DNA from: Acetobacter fallax
Lineage (GTDB): Bacteria; Pseudomonadota; Alphaproteobacteria; Acetobacterales; Acetobacteraceae
Length of the DNA stretch: 64,000 nt
Reading direction: 5' to 3'
NCBI RefSeq assembly: GCF_011516735.1
Contig: NZ_WOSX01000001.1
Span: forward strand, 124,001-188,000
The notes below the pieces were generated by a model. That model was given only the letters and a program-made list of their open reading frames with translations, was not told the origin of the DNA and searched no databases. Positions 1-9,452 of the stretch are shown here, piece by piece (the stretch's first letter is position 1; each line of letters opens with the position of its first letter). The translations under genes were made by a program, and so were the position numbers.

Positions 1-84
1 GCCACGATCTCGACCCTGCTGTTTGTGCCCTGTGTTTACGCAATTTTCTACAGCCGCAAATCTTCCCGTAAGGAGACAGTCTGA
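1..84 (+). CDS. RND efflux permease, C-terminal tail only (partial)
   Basis: An open frame enters from the left edge and ends with TGA at 82-84. Its last 27 residues contain a hydrophobic segment (TLLFVPCVYAIFY) followed by a short basic tail, which is how the last membrane helix of RND (AcrB/MdtB-type) inner-membrane pumps ends. The stop shares one base with the ATG of the adaptor gene, so the permease heads this efflux operon. Only the end is visible, so the substrate class cannot be judged. Confidence 0.7.
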   Translation, partial: ATISTLLFVPCVYAIFYSRKSSRKETV

Positions 85-1268
85 TGGCGCGCTCAACCGG
101 TCATCATCCCGCCCTGCTCGCTGGCGTGTGCGTGCTTGCACTCGCTTCCGGCTGGATCGTGATCTCGCGTATTCATGAATCGAAAAGTCTGCGTGAACTG
201 ACGGCACATAATGCCATCCCCGATGTGGAGGTCATCACATCGCAGCCGGGAGCGAAGACGCTGACGCTGACTCTTCCGGGGACGATCGATGCCTGGTATC
301 AGGCACCGATTTATCCGCAGGCATCCGGGTATGTGAAGATGTGGTATAAAGATTTCGGTGCTGAAGTGAAGGCTGGCGATGTTCTGGCTGATGTGAATGC
401 ACCGGGTCTGGATGCTCAGTATCAGCAGGCGAAAGCAGACTACGAAGCGACAGCAGCGAAGTATAACCTGACGGTTGTGAGCGCGGCACGCTGGCATGCG
501 ATGGCGCAGTCTCAGGCTGTTTCGGGGCAGTCGGTTTCAGTTGCCGATGCCAACAGGAAATCCGGTTATGCGGAGATGGAAGCGGCGCAACATAATGTAG
601 ATCGTTTTGAGGCGCTGGAGAAGTTCAAGTCGGTTGTGGCACCGTTCGATGGCATCGTGACGTCGCGTGACATTAACGTCGGCGATTACGTCAGCGCAGG
701 TGGTGGCGAGCACAGCGCATCCGGGGAAGCGAACCAGATTTTTACGGTCTCCGACATTCACAGCATGCGGCTCTTTGTGTCTGTTCCGGAGGTTTTTTCC
801 TACATCCTCAAACCTGGCATGACGGCAACAGTCTCCGTGCCGCAGTTTCCCAACCACACATTCGAGGCAAAGTTTTTAACGGTGGCGAAGGGCTATGACC
901 CGAACACGCGCACCGCAGTCACGGAGTTTACGATCGACAATCCGGATCATCTGCTGTGGCCAGGAACATTTGCTTCAGTTCATCTGACGGCACCTGCGGA
1001 GAGTGGAGTGCAGAGGATTCCGACGTCCACGCTGGTGTTTGAAGAGAAGGGGATGCAGGTCGCGATTGTCGACAACACGAACCATGTGCATTTCCGCAAT
1101 ATTCAGGTCGGGCGGATGGCCGATACGAGAACGGATGTAATTTCAGGGATTCAGCCGGGGGATCGTATTATCCGTAATCCGCCGGCTGATTTGCTGGAGG
1201 GGCAGGAAGTTCGCGTGGTGGTGCCTGAAAAGGGGTATGAGCAGGACGACCAGGAGATCGAGGGATGA
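84..1268 (+). CDS. RND efflux periplasmic adaptor (membrane fusion protein)
   Basis: 394 aa. A single N-terminal hydrophobic segment (about residues 9-27) anchors or exports it. It is followed by a barrel-sandwich half (YPQASGYV, GDVLADV), a coiled-coil hairpin (about 110-185), the returning half (APFDGIVTSRDINVGDYV) and beta-barrel and membrane-proximal domains. This is the order of AcrA/HlyD-family adaptors linking an inner-membrane pump to an outer-membrane channel. The start ATG overlaps the permease stop and the 3' end overlaps the next gene by 4 bp, so the three are one transcription unit. Substrate unknown. Confidence 0.9.
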   Translation: MARSTGHHPALLAGVCVLALASGWIVISRIHESKSLRELTAHNAIPDVEVITSQPGAKTLTLTLPGTIDAWYQAPIYPQASGYVKMWYKDFGAEVKAGDVLADVNAPGLDAQYQQAKADYEATAAKYNLTVVSAARWHAMAQSQAVSGQSVSVADANRKSGYAEMEAAQHNVDRFEALEKFKSVVAPFDGIVTSRDINVGDYVSAGGGEHSASGEANQIFTVSDIHSMRLFVSVPEVFSYILKPGMTATVSVPQFPNHTFEAKFLTVAKGYDPNTRTAVTEFTIDNPDHLLWPGTFASVHLTAPAESGVQRIPTSTLVFEEKGMQVAIVDNTNHVHFRNIQVGRMADTRTDVISGIQPGDRIIRNPPADLLEGQEVRVVVPEKGYEQDDQEIEG

Positions 1269-2842
1269 GAGTGTCTCTGATGGCTCCGGCGCGGAGCGGG
1301 ACGGGGCGCGTTGTCTCTGCGGTGATCGGTCTTTCCGGGATGCTGATGCTGTCCGGGTGCGATCTGGCTCCGGCTTATCAGACTCCTCATTTCGTTGTCC
1401 CGGATAGCTGGAGCGGGCAGTCGCCATTTGCGAGGGCGACGCCTGCAGATATGCAGTTGCCGTCGGACTGGTGGCATCTCTTTGGTGATCCGGAACTGGA
1501 TGCGCTGGAAGAGAAAGCGATTGCGCAGAACGCAGATCTTCAGGCAGCGGCGGAGCGGTTTACGCAGGCACGGTCGCTGGTCATGAAGGCGCGGGCTGAT
1601 CTGCTGCCGCATTTCGGGATGGCGTTTGGAGCGTCTGACAATAAGCAGTCAGCGGACGCTCTGTTCCGGTATAAGGGGGCTATTACGCAGACAGATGAAT
1701 TTTATGGCGGTCTGGCATCCTGGGAGCCCGATTTCTGGTCAGAGATCCGCAATCAGGTTCGGATGAGCAAATATGCGGCGCAGGAGAAGGCGGCAGATTT
1801 TGCCGGAGCGCGGCTAAGCATCGAGGCTGATCTGGCCAGCGATTATGTCGCGTTGCGTGGGTATGATGCGCAGGAGGCGATTTATCGCCGATCCATCGCG
1901 TATTTTCAGAAGGCGGTGGATATGACTCACACGCAGCTGGTCAATCAGGCAGCGCCGCGTCTGGATCTCGCAAGGGCGCAGAATCAGCTTTATGTGACAC
2001 AGGCGGCGGAGCTGGATCTGCGGGCGCAGCGCGAGGTGACGGAGCATGCGATTGCGATCCTGACCAATACGGCGCCGGAAAGTTTTCACATTGAGCCACA
2101 GGATGAGTTCAGATTTCGTGATATCGATGTGCCGACAGGAATGCCGTCTGAACTGTTGCAGCGCCGGCCCGATATTGCTTCTGCCGAAAGGGTGATGGCG
2201 CAGGCGAACCGGTCGATCGGCGTGGCGCGGGCAGCGTTTTATCCACATATTTCGCTGAATGCGGATGGAGGTTTTCACGCCAACGGGTTCGATCTGGCGA
2301 AACTGGCGAACAGTATGTGGTCATATGGCGCGACGGCATCGATGCCGATCTTTGAGGGCGGCTTGCGACGGGCTTCGCTGCAGTATTCGTGGTCGGCTTA
2401 TCGGGAGACACGGGATGATTATCGTTCGACGGTGCTTTCGGCATTTCGCGAGATTGAGGATGAGTTGTCGCGGACGCGGCTTCTGCGGGCTGAAGATGCC
2501 CGGCTGAAGCAGGCTGTCGGGACGGCGCTGGACATGCAGGACATGACGATGACGCTGTATAAAGGAGGTGTTTCCGATTATCTGTCCGCGATTGTGGCGC
2601 AGGAGGCTGCGCTGGATTCCCGGATTTCTGAAGTGCAGGTGGCGGCGCGGTCTGTGCAGGCGACGGTCGGGCTGATTCGGGCGCTGGGTGGGGGCTGGAA
2701 TCAGATACAGCTGCCGACGCCGGACCAGACGATGACATTCGATCCTTTGCAGTATAACGGCCTGCGATATCCGAAGCCGGCTGGCGGGATCGGCGCACAG
2801 GCACCGGAAGGATATGAGAATCTGGTGACGGGGATTCGGTAA
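1265..2842 (+). CDS. Outer-membrane efflux lipoprotein, NodT family
   Basis: 525 aa. The N-terminus has a lipobox (LMLSGC, Cys about residue 32), so it is a lipoprotein. Two repeated coiled-coil/beta-strand outer-membrane-factor halves follow; typical motifs are DWWHLFGDPELD near residue 73 and PSELLQRRPDIASAER near 295. It is the TolC-like channel for the adjoining RND pump. ATGA overlap with the adaptor implies translational coupling. The C-terminal 40 residues after the last helix are slightly longer than in many relatives. Function is secure at family level; substrate is not known. Confidence 0.92.
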   Translation: MRVSLMAPARSGTGRVVSAVIGLSGMLMLSGCDLAPAYQTPHFVVPDSWSGQSPFARATPADMQLPSDWWHLFGDPELDALEEKAIAQNADLQAAAERFTQARSLVMKARADLLPHFGMAFGASDNKQSADALFRYKGAITQTDEFYGGLASWEPDFWSEIRNQVRMSKYAAQEKAADFAGARLSIEADLASDYVALRGYDAQEAIYRRSIAYFQKAVDMTHTQLVNQAAPRLDLARAQNQLYVTQAAELDLRAQREVTEHAIAILTNTAPESFHIEPQDEFRFRDIDVPTGMPSELLQRRPDIASAERVMAQANRSIGVARAAFYPHISLNADGGFHANGFDLAKLANSMWSYGATASMPIFEGGLRRASLQYSWSAYRETRDDYRSTVLSAFREIEDELSRTRLLRAEDARLKQAVGTALDMQDMTMTLYKGGVSDYLSAIVAQEAALDSRISEVQVAARSVQATVGLIRALGGGWNQIQLPTPDQTMTFDPLQYNGLRYPKPAGGIGAQAPEGYENLVTGIR

Positions 2843-3459
2843 AGAAAAAACCGTCTCGCGACACAGGATCGGGCGTTCGTCTGTTTCTGACTACGTCCGT
2901 CCTGCGTGTGACTGCAGGCTGCGCATTCGCTGCCGGACTAATGTCCGGCTCAGTCGTGACGTGGACACGCATCGCTACAGCTCCAACGTTTCCGTGAGGG
3001 ACTGAGCGCATCGCCTCAATAAGGTCAAAACCCGTATATCCTGCTGCGGGAACGTAGTGCAGACTCGTTGCGGCAATGGATGCCTAGTTACATTTGTAGC
3101 GGGTATCCGTTTGCGTGAAATGCGAGAGCTTCCGGGTAATCTGCAAGGCTCGCTGTGACCTGGATTTTTCCTGCGAGCAGTCGCTGTCGACCGGCACTGG
3201 TAATCCAGCATGATATCAGGGTTTTTTGTGATGATCTTGTCGAGGACACGATAAAATTCGATCCCGATATATCGACGATTCTTTGCGCCAAAGCTGATGT
3301 AGTGACGTGGGTTCTTGCATTGGCCACGCAACCGGAGAGGCTCAAACAAATACTGCTGAGAGCAGCGGATGTCCCGAAACGTCTCACCACGTCAATATTC
3401 TGTTTGTGTCTCTGAACTGGATGGTATCAGCCAAAATATATCCGGAGACGCATGGACGA
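2843..3459. other. 617-bp stretch without a supported gene
   Basis: The region lies between the efflux operon and the convergent permease gene. Several overlapping frames of 80-120 codons occur on both strands. One minus-strand frame (3088-3390) has a lipobox-like LSGC near its start, but none has a good ribosome-binding site or a recognisable family. I see no convincing terminator or repeat. It could hold a decayed gene. Confidence 0.4.
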
Positions 3460-4845
3460 CTATTTTTTATTCCGGGCTCCGGGAATGAAGTTCCAGGCGA
3501 GCGCAGTCAGCAGCGTGGTGCTCAGGCTGGCGATCAGTGTCATGCGCTGAGAGGAATCGATGGCCATAGCGATGACGACAATCAGGACAGCGGCAATGGT
3601 CAGGTAGTTGGCGGCCGGGAAGAGGGGAACGGAATTGAAGGACCATGGCGTGCCCGAGGTTTGCGCGGCCTGTTTCATGCGCAGATGAGCGATGACGATC
3701 ATCAGATAAATGAACAGCATGACGGCACCGGTCGCGCCGACGAGGAAAGCGAAGACAGTTCCCGGGGCAAGGACGGACGAGAAGGCTGCGAGCAGGCCGA
3801 TGATCCCGGAGACGGTCACGGCAGTTCGGGGCGCGCCAGTTCTAGAGACGGAGGCAAACATGCCGGGGGCTTCGCCGTGGCGGGCGAGGTTGCGAAGGGT
3901 TCGGGCGGTGACGAAAAGCGAGGAATTGAGACAGGAGATGACGGCGCTGAGCACGACGAGGCGAATGAGGATGGCAGCACCGGGAACACCCATGACGTCC
4001 ATCGCAAGAACGAAGGGCGACTGGCCGGGAGCTATTTCGTTCCAGGGTTTAATACTGAGGATGAGAAGAAACGAGGTAATGTAGAAAACGGTGATGCGGG
4101 TGCCGGTGGTGCGGGTGACGCGGGAGAGATTGCGGGGCGCATCGTGGGATTCGGCTGCGGCAATGGTGGCGATTTCGCAGCCAACCATGGAGAAAAGGAC
4201 GGTGGGGAGAACGGCGGCGAGCGCGCCGATACCATGGGGCAGGATGCCGCCATGGCCGGAAAATGTCGCCAGCGGGGTGGGGTGTCCGCCGAGAATGCCG
4301 CACAGGTAAAGGATGCCGAGCGCGCAGAAGCCGACGATACTGACCACTTTGATGAGAGAGAGCCAGAACTCGAATTCGCCGAAGACGCCGACAGCAGTGA
4401 GGTTGATCAGGATGATCGCCATGACCAGAAAGGCAGCCACAAGCCAGACGGGAAGACTGATCCAGTCCTGGAGGAGGATGGCGCCGGCGATGGCTTCGCT
4501 GCCGACAGTGACGACCCAGAAGCCCCAGTAGAGCCAGCCGGCGACAAAGCCGGCACGGGGGCCGCAGCCTTCGCGGATGTAGTCGACGAAAGAGCCGAGG
4601 CCTGGGCGGGCGATAAGCATTTCGCCCAGCACGCGCATGACCATGACAACCAGCGCACCTGTGAAAACGAAGGTAAACAGAACACCGGGTCCTGCGCCGG
4701 CGATGGCAGCGCTGCTGCCGACGAAGAGACCCGCACCGATGACCCCGCCGAGAGCGATCATAGCGATGTGTCGGGTTTTGAGCTGACTGATGGAATTATG
4801 AGGAGCGCTGGCCGGAACGGCAGAAGGCGGACTGACTGGATGCAC
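3460..4845 (-). CDS. Amino-acid permease, AAT/GABA-permease-like (APC superfamily)
   Basis: 461 aa from a GTG at 4845, the length of E. coli GabP. The first segment carries the family signature LKTRHIAMIALGGVIGAGLFVGS, and about 12 membrane helices follow, with GCEIATIAAAES in helix 6 as in amino-acid/proton symporters. The frame stays open upstream to 5295, but that part runs antisense through argC. A possible ATG lies at 4974. I prefer GTG 4845 because GCGAGG precedes it and it leaves about 185 bp for a divergent promoter. Substrate is inferred only to class; GABA, proline or other amino acids are possible. Confidence 0.85.
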   Translation of the reverse strand: MHPVSPPSAVPASAPHNSISQLKTRHIAMIALGGVIGAGLFVGSSAAIAGAGPGVLFTFVFTGALVVMVMRVLGEMLIARPGLGSFVDYIREGCGPRAGFVAGWLYWGFWVVTVGSEAIAGAILLQDWISLPVWLVAAFLVMAIILINLTAVGVFGEFEFWLSLIKVVSIVGFCALGILYLCGILGGHPTPLATFSGHGGILPHGIGALAAVLPTVLFSMVGCEIATIAAAESHDAPRNLSRVTRTTGTRITVFYITSFLLILSIKPWNEIAPGQSPFVLAMDVMGVPGAAILIRLVVLSAVISCLNSSLFVTARTLRNLARHGEAPGMFASVSRTGAPRTAVTVSGIIGLLAAFSSVLAPGTVFAFLVGATGAVMLFIYLMIVIAHLRMKQAAQTSGTPWSFNSVPLFPAANYLTIAAVLIVVIAMAIDSSQRMTLIASLSTTLLTALAWNFIPGARNKK

Positions 4846-5029
4846 GCTGGGGAAACCTCGCTGACCCTGTTCGGTCTGATCTGTTGTTGCTCCAGACTGC
4901 CGGAGGGGAGGAACAGGCGCAATATGTTTCGAAACCGGGATGGATTTGCGTGACTCGCGTGAGAGTGCGCTCATGGCTATAGAACATGGCCAAAGAACTC
5001 TGAGAGACCGCAGGGCAGGGAAACGGCTG

Positions 5030-5959
5030 ATGGCACAGAAACCGACCGTCTTCATTGACGGAGAAGCAGGCACAACGGGGCTCGGGATACGCGAGCGTCT
5101 GCTCTCGCTGCCAGTGCAGATCCATTCGGTTGATCCCCGGCGACGCAAAGACCCCGAGGCGCGGGCAGATGCGATGGCGGCGTGTGATCTTGTCGTGCTT
5201 TGTTTGCCTGATAAAGCTTCGCGCGAAGCTGTCGGTATGATCGACAGCATGGCTGCGTCAGGCGGTCGCACTCCGAAGGTGCTTGATGCCAGCACGGCAT
5301 TCCGGACATCTTCCGACTGGGCTTATGGTTTTCCTGAGTTGTCATCCGATCAGCCGGAAATCATTCGTCAGGCGGCCCGTGTCTCCAATCCCGGATGCTA
5401 TCCCACAGGTGCCATCGCATTGCTGAGACCGCTGATCGATGCGGGTGTTGTTCCATCTGATTTTCCTGTCGCAATCAATGCGGTCAGCGGATACACCGGC
5501 GGCGGACGGGGCATGATTGAGGAACAGGAGCGCGATGGCGGTCCACCGTTTCTGCTGTATGGCCTTGGCCTTGCACATAAGCATATTCCGGAGATCGAAC
5601 GGCATGCCGGCCTTACACGCCGGCCACTTTTCGTGCCGTCTGTCGGACATTTCCCGCGAGGAATGATCGTTTCTGTCCCGCTTCATCTCGATCTGCTGAA
5701 TCGAAATGCACGTGCGGAAGATCTGAAGCGAATTCTGGAAGAATATTATTGTGACTCTGCTTTTATCAGTGTCTGCGAGGCAGAAAGCACGCTGATCGCT
5801 GATGCTCTTGCCGGCTCGGACAAGATGGAGCTTCGGATTCATTGCAACGCACAGCATCAGCATATTGTACTGACGGCCCGGCTTGATAATCTCGGGAAAG
5901 GCGCTTCAGGAGCTGCTATTCAGAATATCGCACTGATGCTCGGAGTTTCGCCTGATTAA
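5030..5959 (+). CDS. argC: N-acetyl-gamma-glutamyl-phosphate reductase, type 2
   Basis: 309 aa. It catalyses the NADPH-dependent reduction of N-acetylglutamyl phosphate to the semialdehyde in arginine synthesis. The N-terminus is VFIDGEAGTTGL, typical of the short type-2 ArgC. The catalytic Cys is residue 123 in SNPGCYPTG. The frame is open upstream to 4940, but ATG 5030 gives the usual start (MAQKPTVFIDGEAG) and has AGGG in front. It is divergent from the permease and has no other arginine gene beside it. Confidence 0.93.
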   Translation: MAQKPTVFIDGEAGTTGLGIRERLLSLPVQIHSVDPRRRKDPEARADAMAACDLVVLCLPDKASREAVGMIDSMAASGGRTPKVLDASTAFRTSSDWAYGFPELSSDQPEIIRQAARVSNPGCYPTGAIALLRPLIDAGVVPSDFPVAINAVSGYTGGGRGMIEEQERDGGPPFLLYGLGLAHKHIPEIERHAGLTRRPLFVPSVGHFPRGMIVSVPLHLDLLNRNARAEDLKRILEEYYCDSAFISVCEAESTLIADALAGSDKMELRIHCNAQHQHIVLTARLDNLGKGASGAAIQNIALMLGVSPD

Positions 5960-6433
5960 GTATTGCGTGGCATTTTTAAAGGTCCGGTTTCTCAGGACAT
6001 GTCTTTTTATATCATCCGGACCAGGTCTCTCGCGATCGGACAGCAAAACGATACTGAAACTTTACGTTTATAAAGACTGTCTTTTTGCATAATGGCACCG
6101 ATGATTTTCGGTTTCAAAGGCATCGTTTATGAACTGATTACTCTCATAAGCGATGATGAAGCGACGCCGGTTTCAATGGTCGGACAAAAGCTGGCGCCGA
6201 TATCCTGAAGAAAACGGTCACTTCATGGGTGAAAGCATGGATATCGGCGCACATGTCGCTGCGATCGTTACCGGCCGGGTATCTCTGGATATTACGATCC
6301 GGGTGCACGATAGCCGTAATCCGCTTTTTCTGCCCCGTGTGGTTGTACGCCGTTTCCGGAGTTTGCGACGACATCGGCACGAACTTATTTTATTCGCCGG
6401 AAAGAGAATTCTGCTGGCCCTGAGCGGGTTTGT
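5960..6433. other. 474-bp gap, no supported gene
   Basis: The gap separates argC from a convergent glycosyltransferase gene. A 7-bp inverted repeat (GGTCCGG/CCGGACC, about 5980-6024) with a long loop lies just after argC and could act as a weak terminator. Open frames of 60-108 codons on both strands (for example + 6153-6479) lack a family match, and the longest runs into the opposite-strand gene. I do not call them. Confidence 0.4.
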
Positions 6434-7570
6434 TCAGGCAGCATCCGAAAGAACCGAAATCGGATTGCTGCCTGACTGAGTAACGCTGCCACTGTTTGTG
6501 CCACCCGGAATATGTTCCAGCGCGCGTTGGCCTGCTTCCTGGAAACGGGCATGGCTAAATTCCTTCAGTACATGTGCCCGGGCTGTTGCGCCGACGGTTT
6601 CGAGGCGTTCCGGTTGCTGCAATATTCTGATGAGTGCTTCAGCCAGCGCATGAGGGTCTTCGGGAGGAACTTTCCAGCCCGTGACATCATCGATCACAGA
6701 ATGTGACAGCTCTCCGACGGATGAGGCAAGAACGCCCAGACCTGCCTGCATGGCTTCGTGCGCAGCGATGCAAAATCCTTCGCGGCGTGAGGGTTGCAGA
6801 TAAAGATGCTGATGAGCGAGAAAATCCTGTGTGTCAGTGACAAAACCGTCCAGACGAAGGCAGCTCAGACCAGCATTTCTGATCGTTTCAAGCAGGCAGG
6901 CTTTCTCTTTCCCCTGGCCACCGATGGTGATCTCGAAAGGCGGCAGGATATCCCGCGGGAGCAGGCGTAATGCTTCGCACAGAACATCGTAGCCCTTGGC
7001 GGGATGCAGGCGGCCCAGAGAGCCGATGCGGATGATCTCTCCCCGCCGCCACGGGCGAGTTTGCAAAGCGTCCGAAGAGACTGAAAAAATTGGCCAGCAA
7101 CTGACGCGTTCATCAGGCAGGGACAGGCGCTCTCGAGTCAGGGTGGCTACGAATGCTGAATCGGCAATCCAGTGGCAGGACAACTGTCGTGTCAATTTCA
7201 GAAGAGCAAGGTTTTCACGCTTAAGATAGGCGTTGTGCTGCCAGCTTACGACAGGAATGCTTTGCTGAAGTCCAACCAGCTGACCGAGCAGAGTAGAACG
7301 CGTAAGAGAGGTCCAGATATGCGTGGGAGCCAGTTTTCTCACTTCGTGGCTGAGCCATCGCAGAGCGCCGAGATGATCTTTCTCACCACCTTCGCGGGTT
7401 ATGACGTTAAATCCGGTACTGACCAGCCAGCTTTCTGCCTGACGATCGCGCGGTGTCAGAGCAAGGACGGTCACTGAATGGCCGCAGGCCTGCAAAAATG
7501 AGGCGACAGGTTTCAGACCGGCTACTGCACCGCCACCTTCGAGAGAGTTGATGACGTAGGCGATGCGCAT
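6434..7570 (-). CDS. Glycosyltransferase, family 4 (GT-B fold)
   Basis: 378 aa. The N-terminus MRIAYVINSLEGGGA is the Rossmann start of GT4 enzymes. The C-terminal half has the donor-site motif RIGSLGRLHPAKGYDVL and the EX7E region around PSRREGFCIAAHEAMQAGLGVLAS. It should transfer a nucleotide-activated sugar in cell-surface glycan synthesis. The open frame begins at 7672, but ATG 7570 starts exactly at the conserved region and has GGCGGAG upstream. No other glycan genes adjoin it. Acceptor and sugar are unknown. Confidence 0.85.
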   Translation of the reverse strand: MRIAYVINSLEGGGAVAGLKPVASFLQACGHSVTVLALTPRDRQAESWLVSTGFNVITREGGEKDHLGALRWLSHEVRKLAPTHIWTSLTRSTLLGQLVGLQQSIPVVSWQHNAYLKRENLALLKLTRQLSCHWIADSAFVATLTRERLSLPDERVSCWPIFSVSSDALQTRPWRRGEIIRIGSLGRLHPAKGYDVLCEALRLLPRDILPPFEITIGGQGKEKACLLETIRNAGLSCLRLDGFVTDTQDFLAHQHLYLQPSRREGFCIAAHEAMQAGLGVLASSVGELSHSVIDDVTGWKVPPEDPHALAEALIRILQQPERLETVGATARAHVLKEFSHARFQEAGQRALEHIPGGTNSGSVTQSGSNPISVLSDAA

Positions 7571-7921
7571 AACAACACTCCGCCAGCCCGATATCGGTAC
7601 TGGTATGTGTGACGATACCGCGAGTGTCCGAAAAGCTTCTGTGAGATCAGAACTCAGGGAAACAACCCGCACCGGGAGCTGGTGTGGTTGCCGCAGGGCG
7701 CAGGGCTTGCCCGGTGCGCGCTAACATTGCAGCCGGAATGTGAAGTAGTAGTGCGTTTCAGTGTCGAAGCATGTCTGGTGTATGACATAAATCCTCAGGC
7801 AACCATGCGGGTTTGTGCAGGTGCGTCCGAGGTGACTCAAGGTCATTTCGGGCAATCTGCCAGTGTGCTCGTGATCGGGATCTTTCCCCGTATGCTGGTT
7901 GCTGGTAAAGAGACCCCTGTT
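7571..7921. other. 351-bp gap upstream of tRNA-Leu
   Basis: Divergent intergenic region between the glycosyltransferase and tRNA-Leu(CAA). It must contain the promoters for both. Short open frames here run into the tRNA and have no family features. No clear repeat or operator is visible. Confidence 0.4.
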
Positions 7922-8005
7922 GCGAGAGTGGCGGAATGGTAGACGCAGTCGACTCAAAATCGACCGCCGCAAGGCATGGGGGTTCGAATCCCCCCTTTCG
8001 CACCA
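7922..8005 (+). tRNA. tRNA-Leu (anticodon CAA)
   Basis: 84 nt including an encoded 3' CCA. The acceptor stem GCGAGAG pairs with CTTTCGC. The anticodon arm GTCGA-CTCAAAA-TCGAC gives anticodon CAA, which reads UUG. A long variable arm (CGCCGCAAGGCAT) and T arm GGGGG-TTCGAAT-CCCCC complete a class II tRNA. Its 3' end is 17 nt before the serC start codon. Confidence 0.97.
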
Positions 8006-8022
8006 TTCAGTCCGGACGGGTC

Positions 8023-9213
8023 ATGACAGTCACCGCATCGCCAGCCTCCACTCCTCTTCGCAAGCCCGATACCCGGCCCGCGAATCCCAATTTTTCTTCC
8101 GGTCCCTGCGCCAAGCGACCAGGCTGGACGATTGAGTCGCTTTCCGGGGCGTTTCTCGGGCGCTCTCATCGTTCACCGGAAGGGCGGGCACGCCTCAGGG
8201 AAGTCATCGACCGGTCAGCGAAAATTCTTGGGATGCCAGCAGGCTGGCGCCTTGGGATTGTTCCGGGGTCAGATACCGGAGCGGTTGAAATGGCATTGTG
8301 GTCTCTTCTCGGAACCCGATCCGTTGACGTTCTGGCTTTTGAAAGTTTTTCAGCGACCTGGGCGACTGATATTACGGCACAACTTGGCCTTGATGCTCGT
8401 GTGCTGAAGGCTGATTATGGTCAGTTGCCTGATCTTTCCGTCGTTGACTGGTCACGGGATGTGGTGCTTGCCTGGAACGGGACGACATCCGGCGCACGCT
8501 TCCCGGATGACGCCGCCATTCCGGCGCAGCATGATGGTCTGGTGATTTGTGACGCAACATCGGCTGCGTTTGCGATGGATATCCCCTGGGACAGACTCGA
8601 TGTCGTTACCTGGTCCTGGCAGAAAGCACTGGGTGGCGAAGCCGCGCACGGTATGCTGGCTCTGTCGCCGCGTGCGGTTGCCCGTCTGGAGGCTTATCCG
8701 TCGCCGCGACCGCTGCCGAAAATATTTCGCCTGACCTCGAAAGGGAAACTTATTGAGGGCATTTTCAGGGGAGACACGATCAATACACCTTCCATGCTCT
8801 GCGTTGAGGACGCGATCGACAGCCTGAAATGGGCGAAAGAGGCAGGTGGATTGCAGGCACTTAAAGAGCGGAGCCAGGCAAACCTTGCGGCGGTGGCGAA
8901 ATGGCAGGCATCTTCGGACTGGGCCGGTTTTCTTGCTGAAGAAGCCGGCATTCGCTCCGGCACATCAATCTGTCTGCGTATTACGGCCCCCTGGTTCATG
9001 GCACTTGATGCAGAGACACAGACAAAGGCGGCGAAGCGCATTGCCGCATTGCTGAATGATGAAGGTGTAGCATTCGACATCGCAAGTTATCGCGATGCTC
9101 CGCCAGGGCTGCGGATCTGGGGTGGAGCTACGATTGAATTGAGCGATATTGAGGCGCTTCTTCCCTGGCTGGACTGGGCCGAATCTGTAACTCGTTCTGA
9201 ATTTTCCGGCTGA
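8023..9213 (+). CDS. serC: Phosphoserine aminotransferase
   Basis: 396 aa. PLP enzyme converting 3-phosphohydroxypyruvate plus glutamate to phosphoserine. It shows the [13 protein letters not shown] start of the long alphaproteobacterial/archaeal SerC branch and the PLP lysine K201 in [14 protein letters not shown]. The frame is open back into the tRNA gene; ATG 8023 with CGGACGGG just upstream is the first sensible start. Only 17 nt separate it from the mature tRNA-Leu end, so tRNA and mRNA are probably cotranscribed. serA does not follow it here. Confidence 0.92.
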   Translation: MTVTASPASTPLRKPDTRPANPNFSSGPCAKRPGWTIESLSGAFLGRSHRSPEGRARLREVIDRSAKILGMPAGWRLGIVPGSDTGAVEMALWSLLGTRSVDVLAFESFSATWATDITAQLGLDARVLKADYGQLPDLSVVDWSRDVVLAWNGTTSGARFPDDAAIPAQHDGLVICDATSAAFAMDIPWDRLDVVTWSWQKALGGEAAHGMLALSPRAVARLEAYPSPRPLPKIFRLTSKGKLIEGIFRGDTINTPSMLCVEDAIDSLKWAKEAGGLQALKERSQANLAAVAKWQASSDWAGFLAEEAGIRSGTSICLRITAPWFMALDAETQTKAAKRIAALLNDEGVAFDIASYRDAPPGLRIWGGATIELSDIEALLPWLDWAESVTRSEFSG

Positions 9214-9452
9214 TGAACGTAGTGTTCAGAACGGTAAAACTGTTTCTGAATTAATAAAGATTGGGATTGAGCGGCATCACAGGCGCCGTGCCCGTTCCGG
9301 AAAACCGGACGACAAATTCCGGAATCTGTATGTGCGAGATGCTGGTTCGCAGGGGCTCGACGACCATGTAATTTCTGTGGTCATGATCAGGATGCCGGAC
9401 TTAGGAAGACATCTGAAAACAGGTTATTATTGCAGGGCAGTGGCGCAAGCCG

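Noticed and set aside
3307-4953. Long plus-strand frame (548 codons) opposite the permease
   Set aside because: It is antisense to a clearly recognisable 12-helix permease, is rich in Gly/Asp/Glu as expected from reading membrane-protein codons backward, and has no ribosome-binding site.
6153-6479. 108-codon plus-strand ORF
   Set aside because: Arg-rich, no family resemblance, weak start signal, and its end overlaps the glycosyltransferase gene on the other strand.
7682-7942. 86-codon plus-strand ORF upstream of tRNA-Leu
   Set aside because: It runs into the tRNA gene and lacks start signals and family features.
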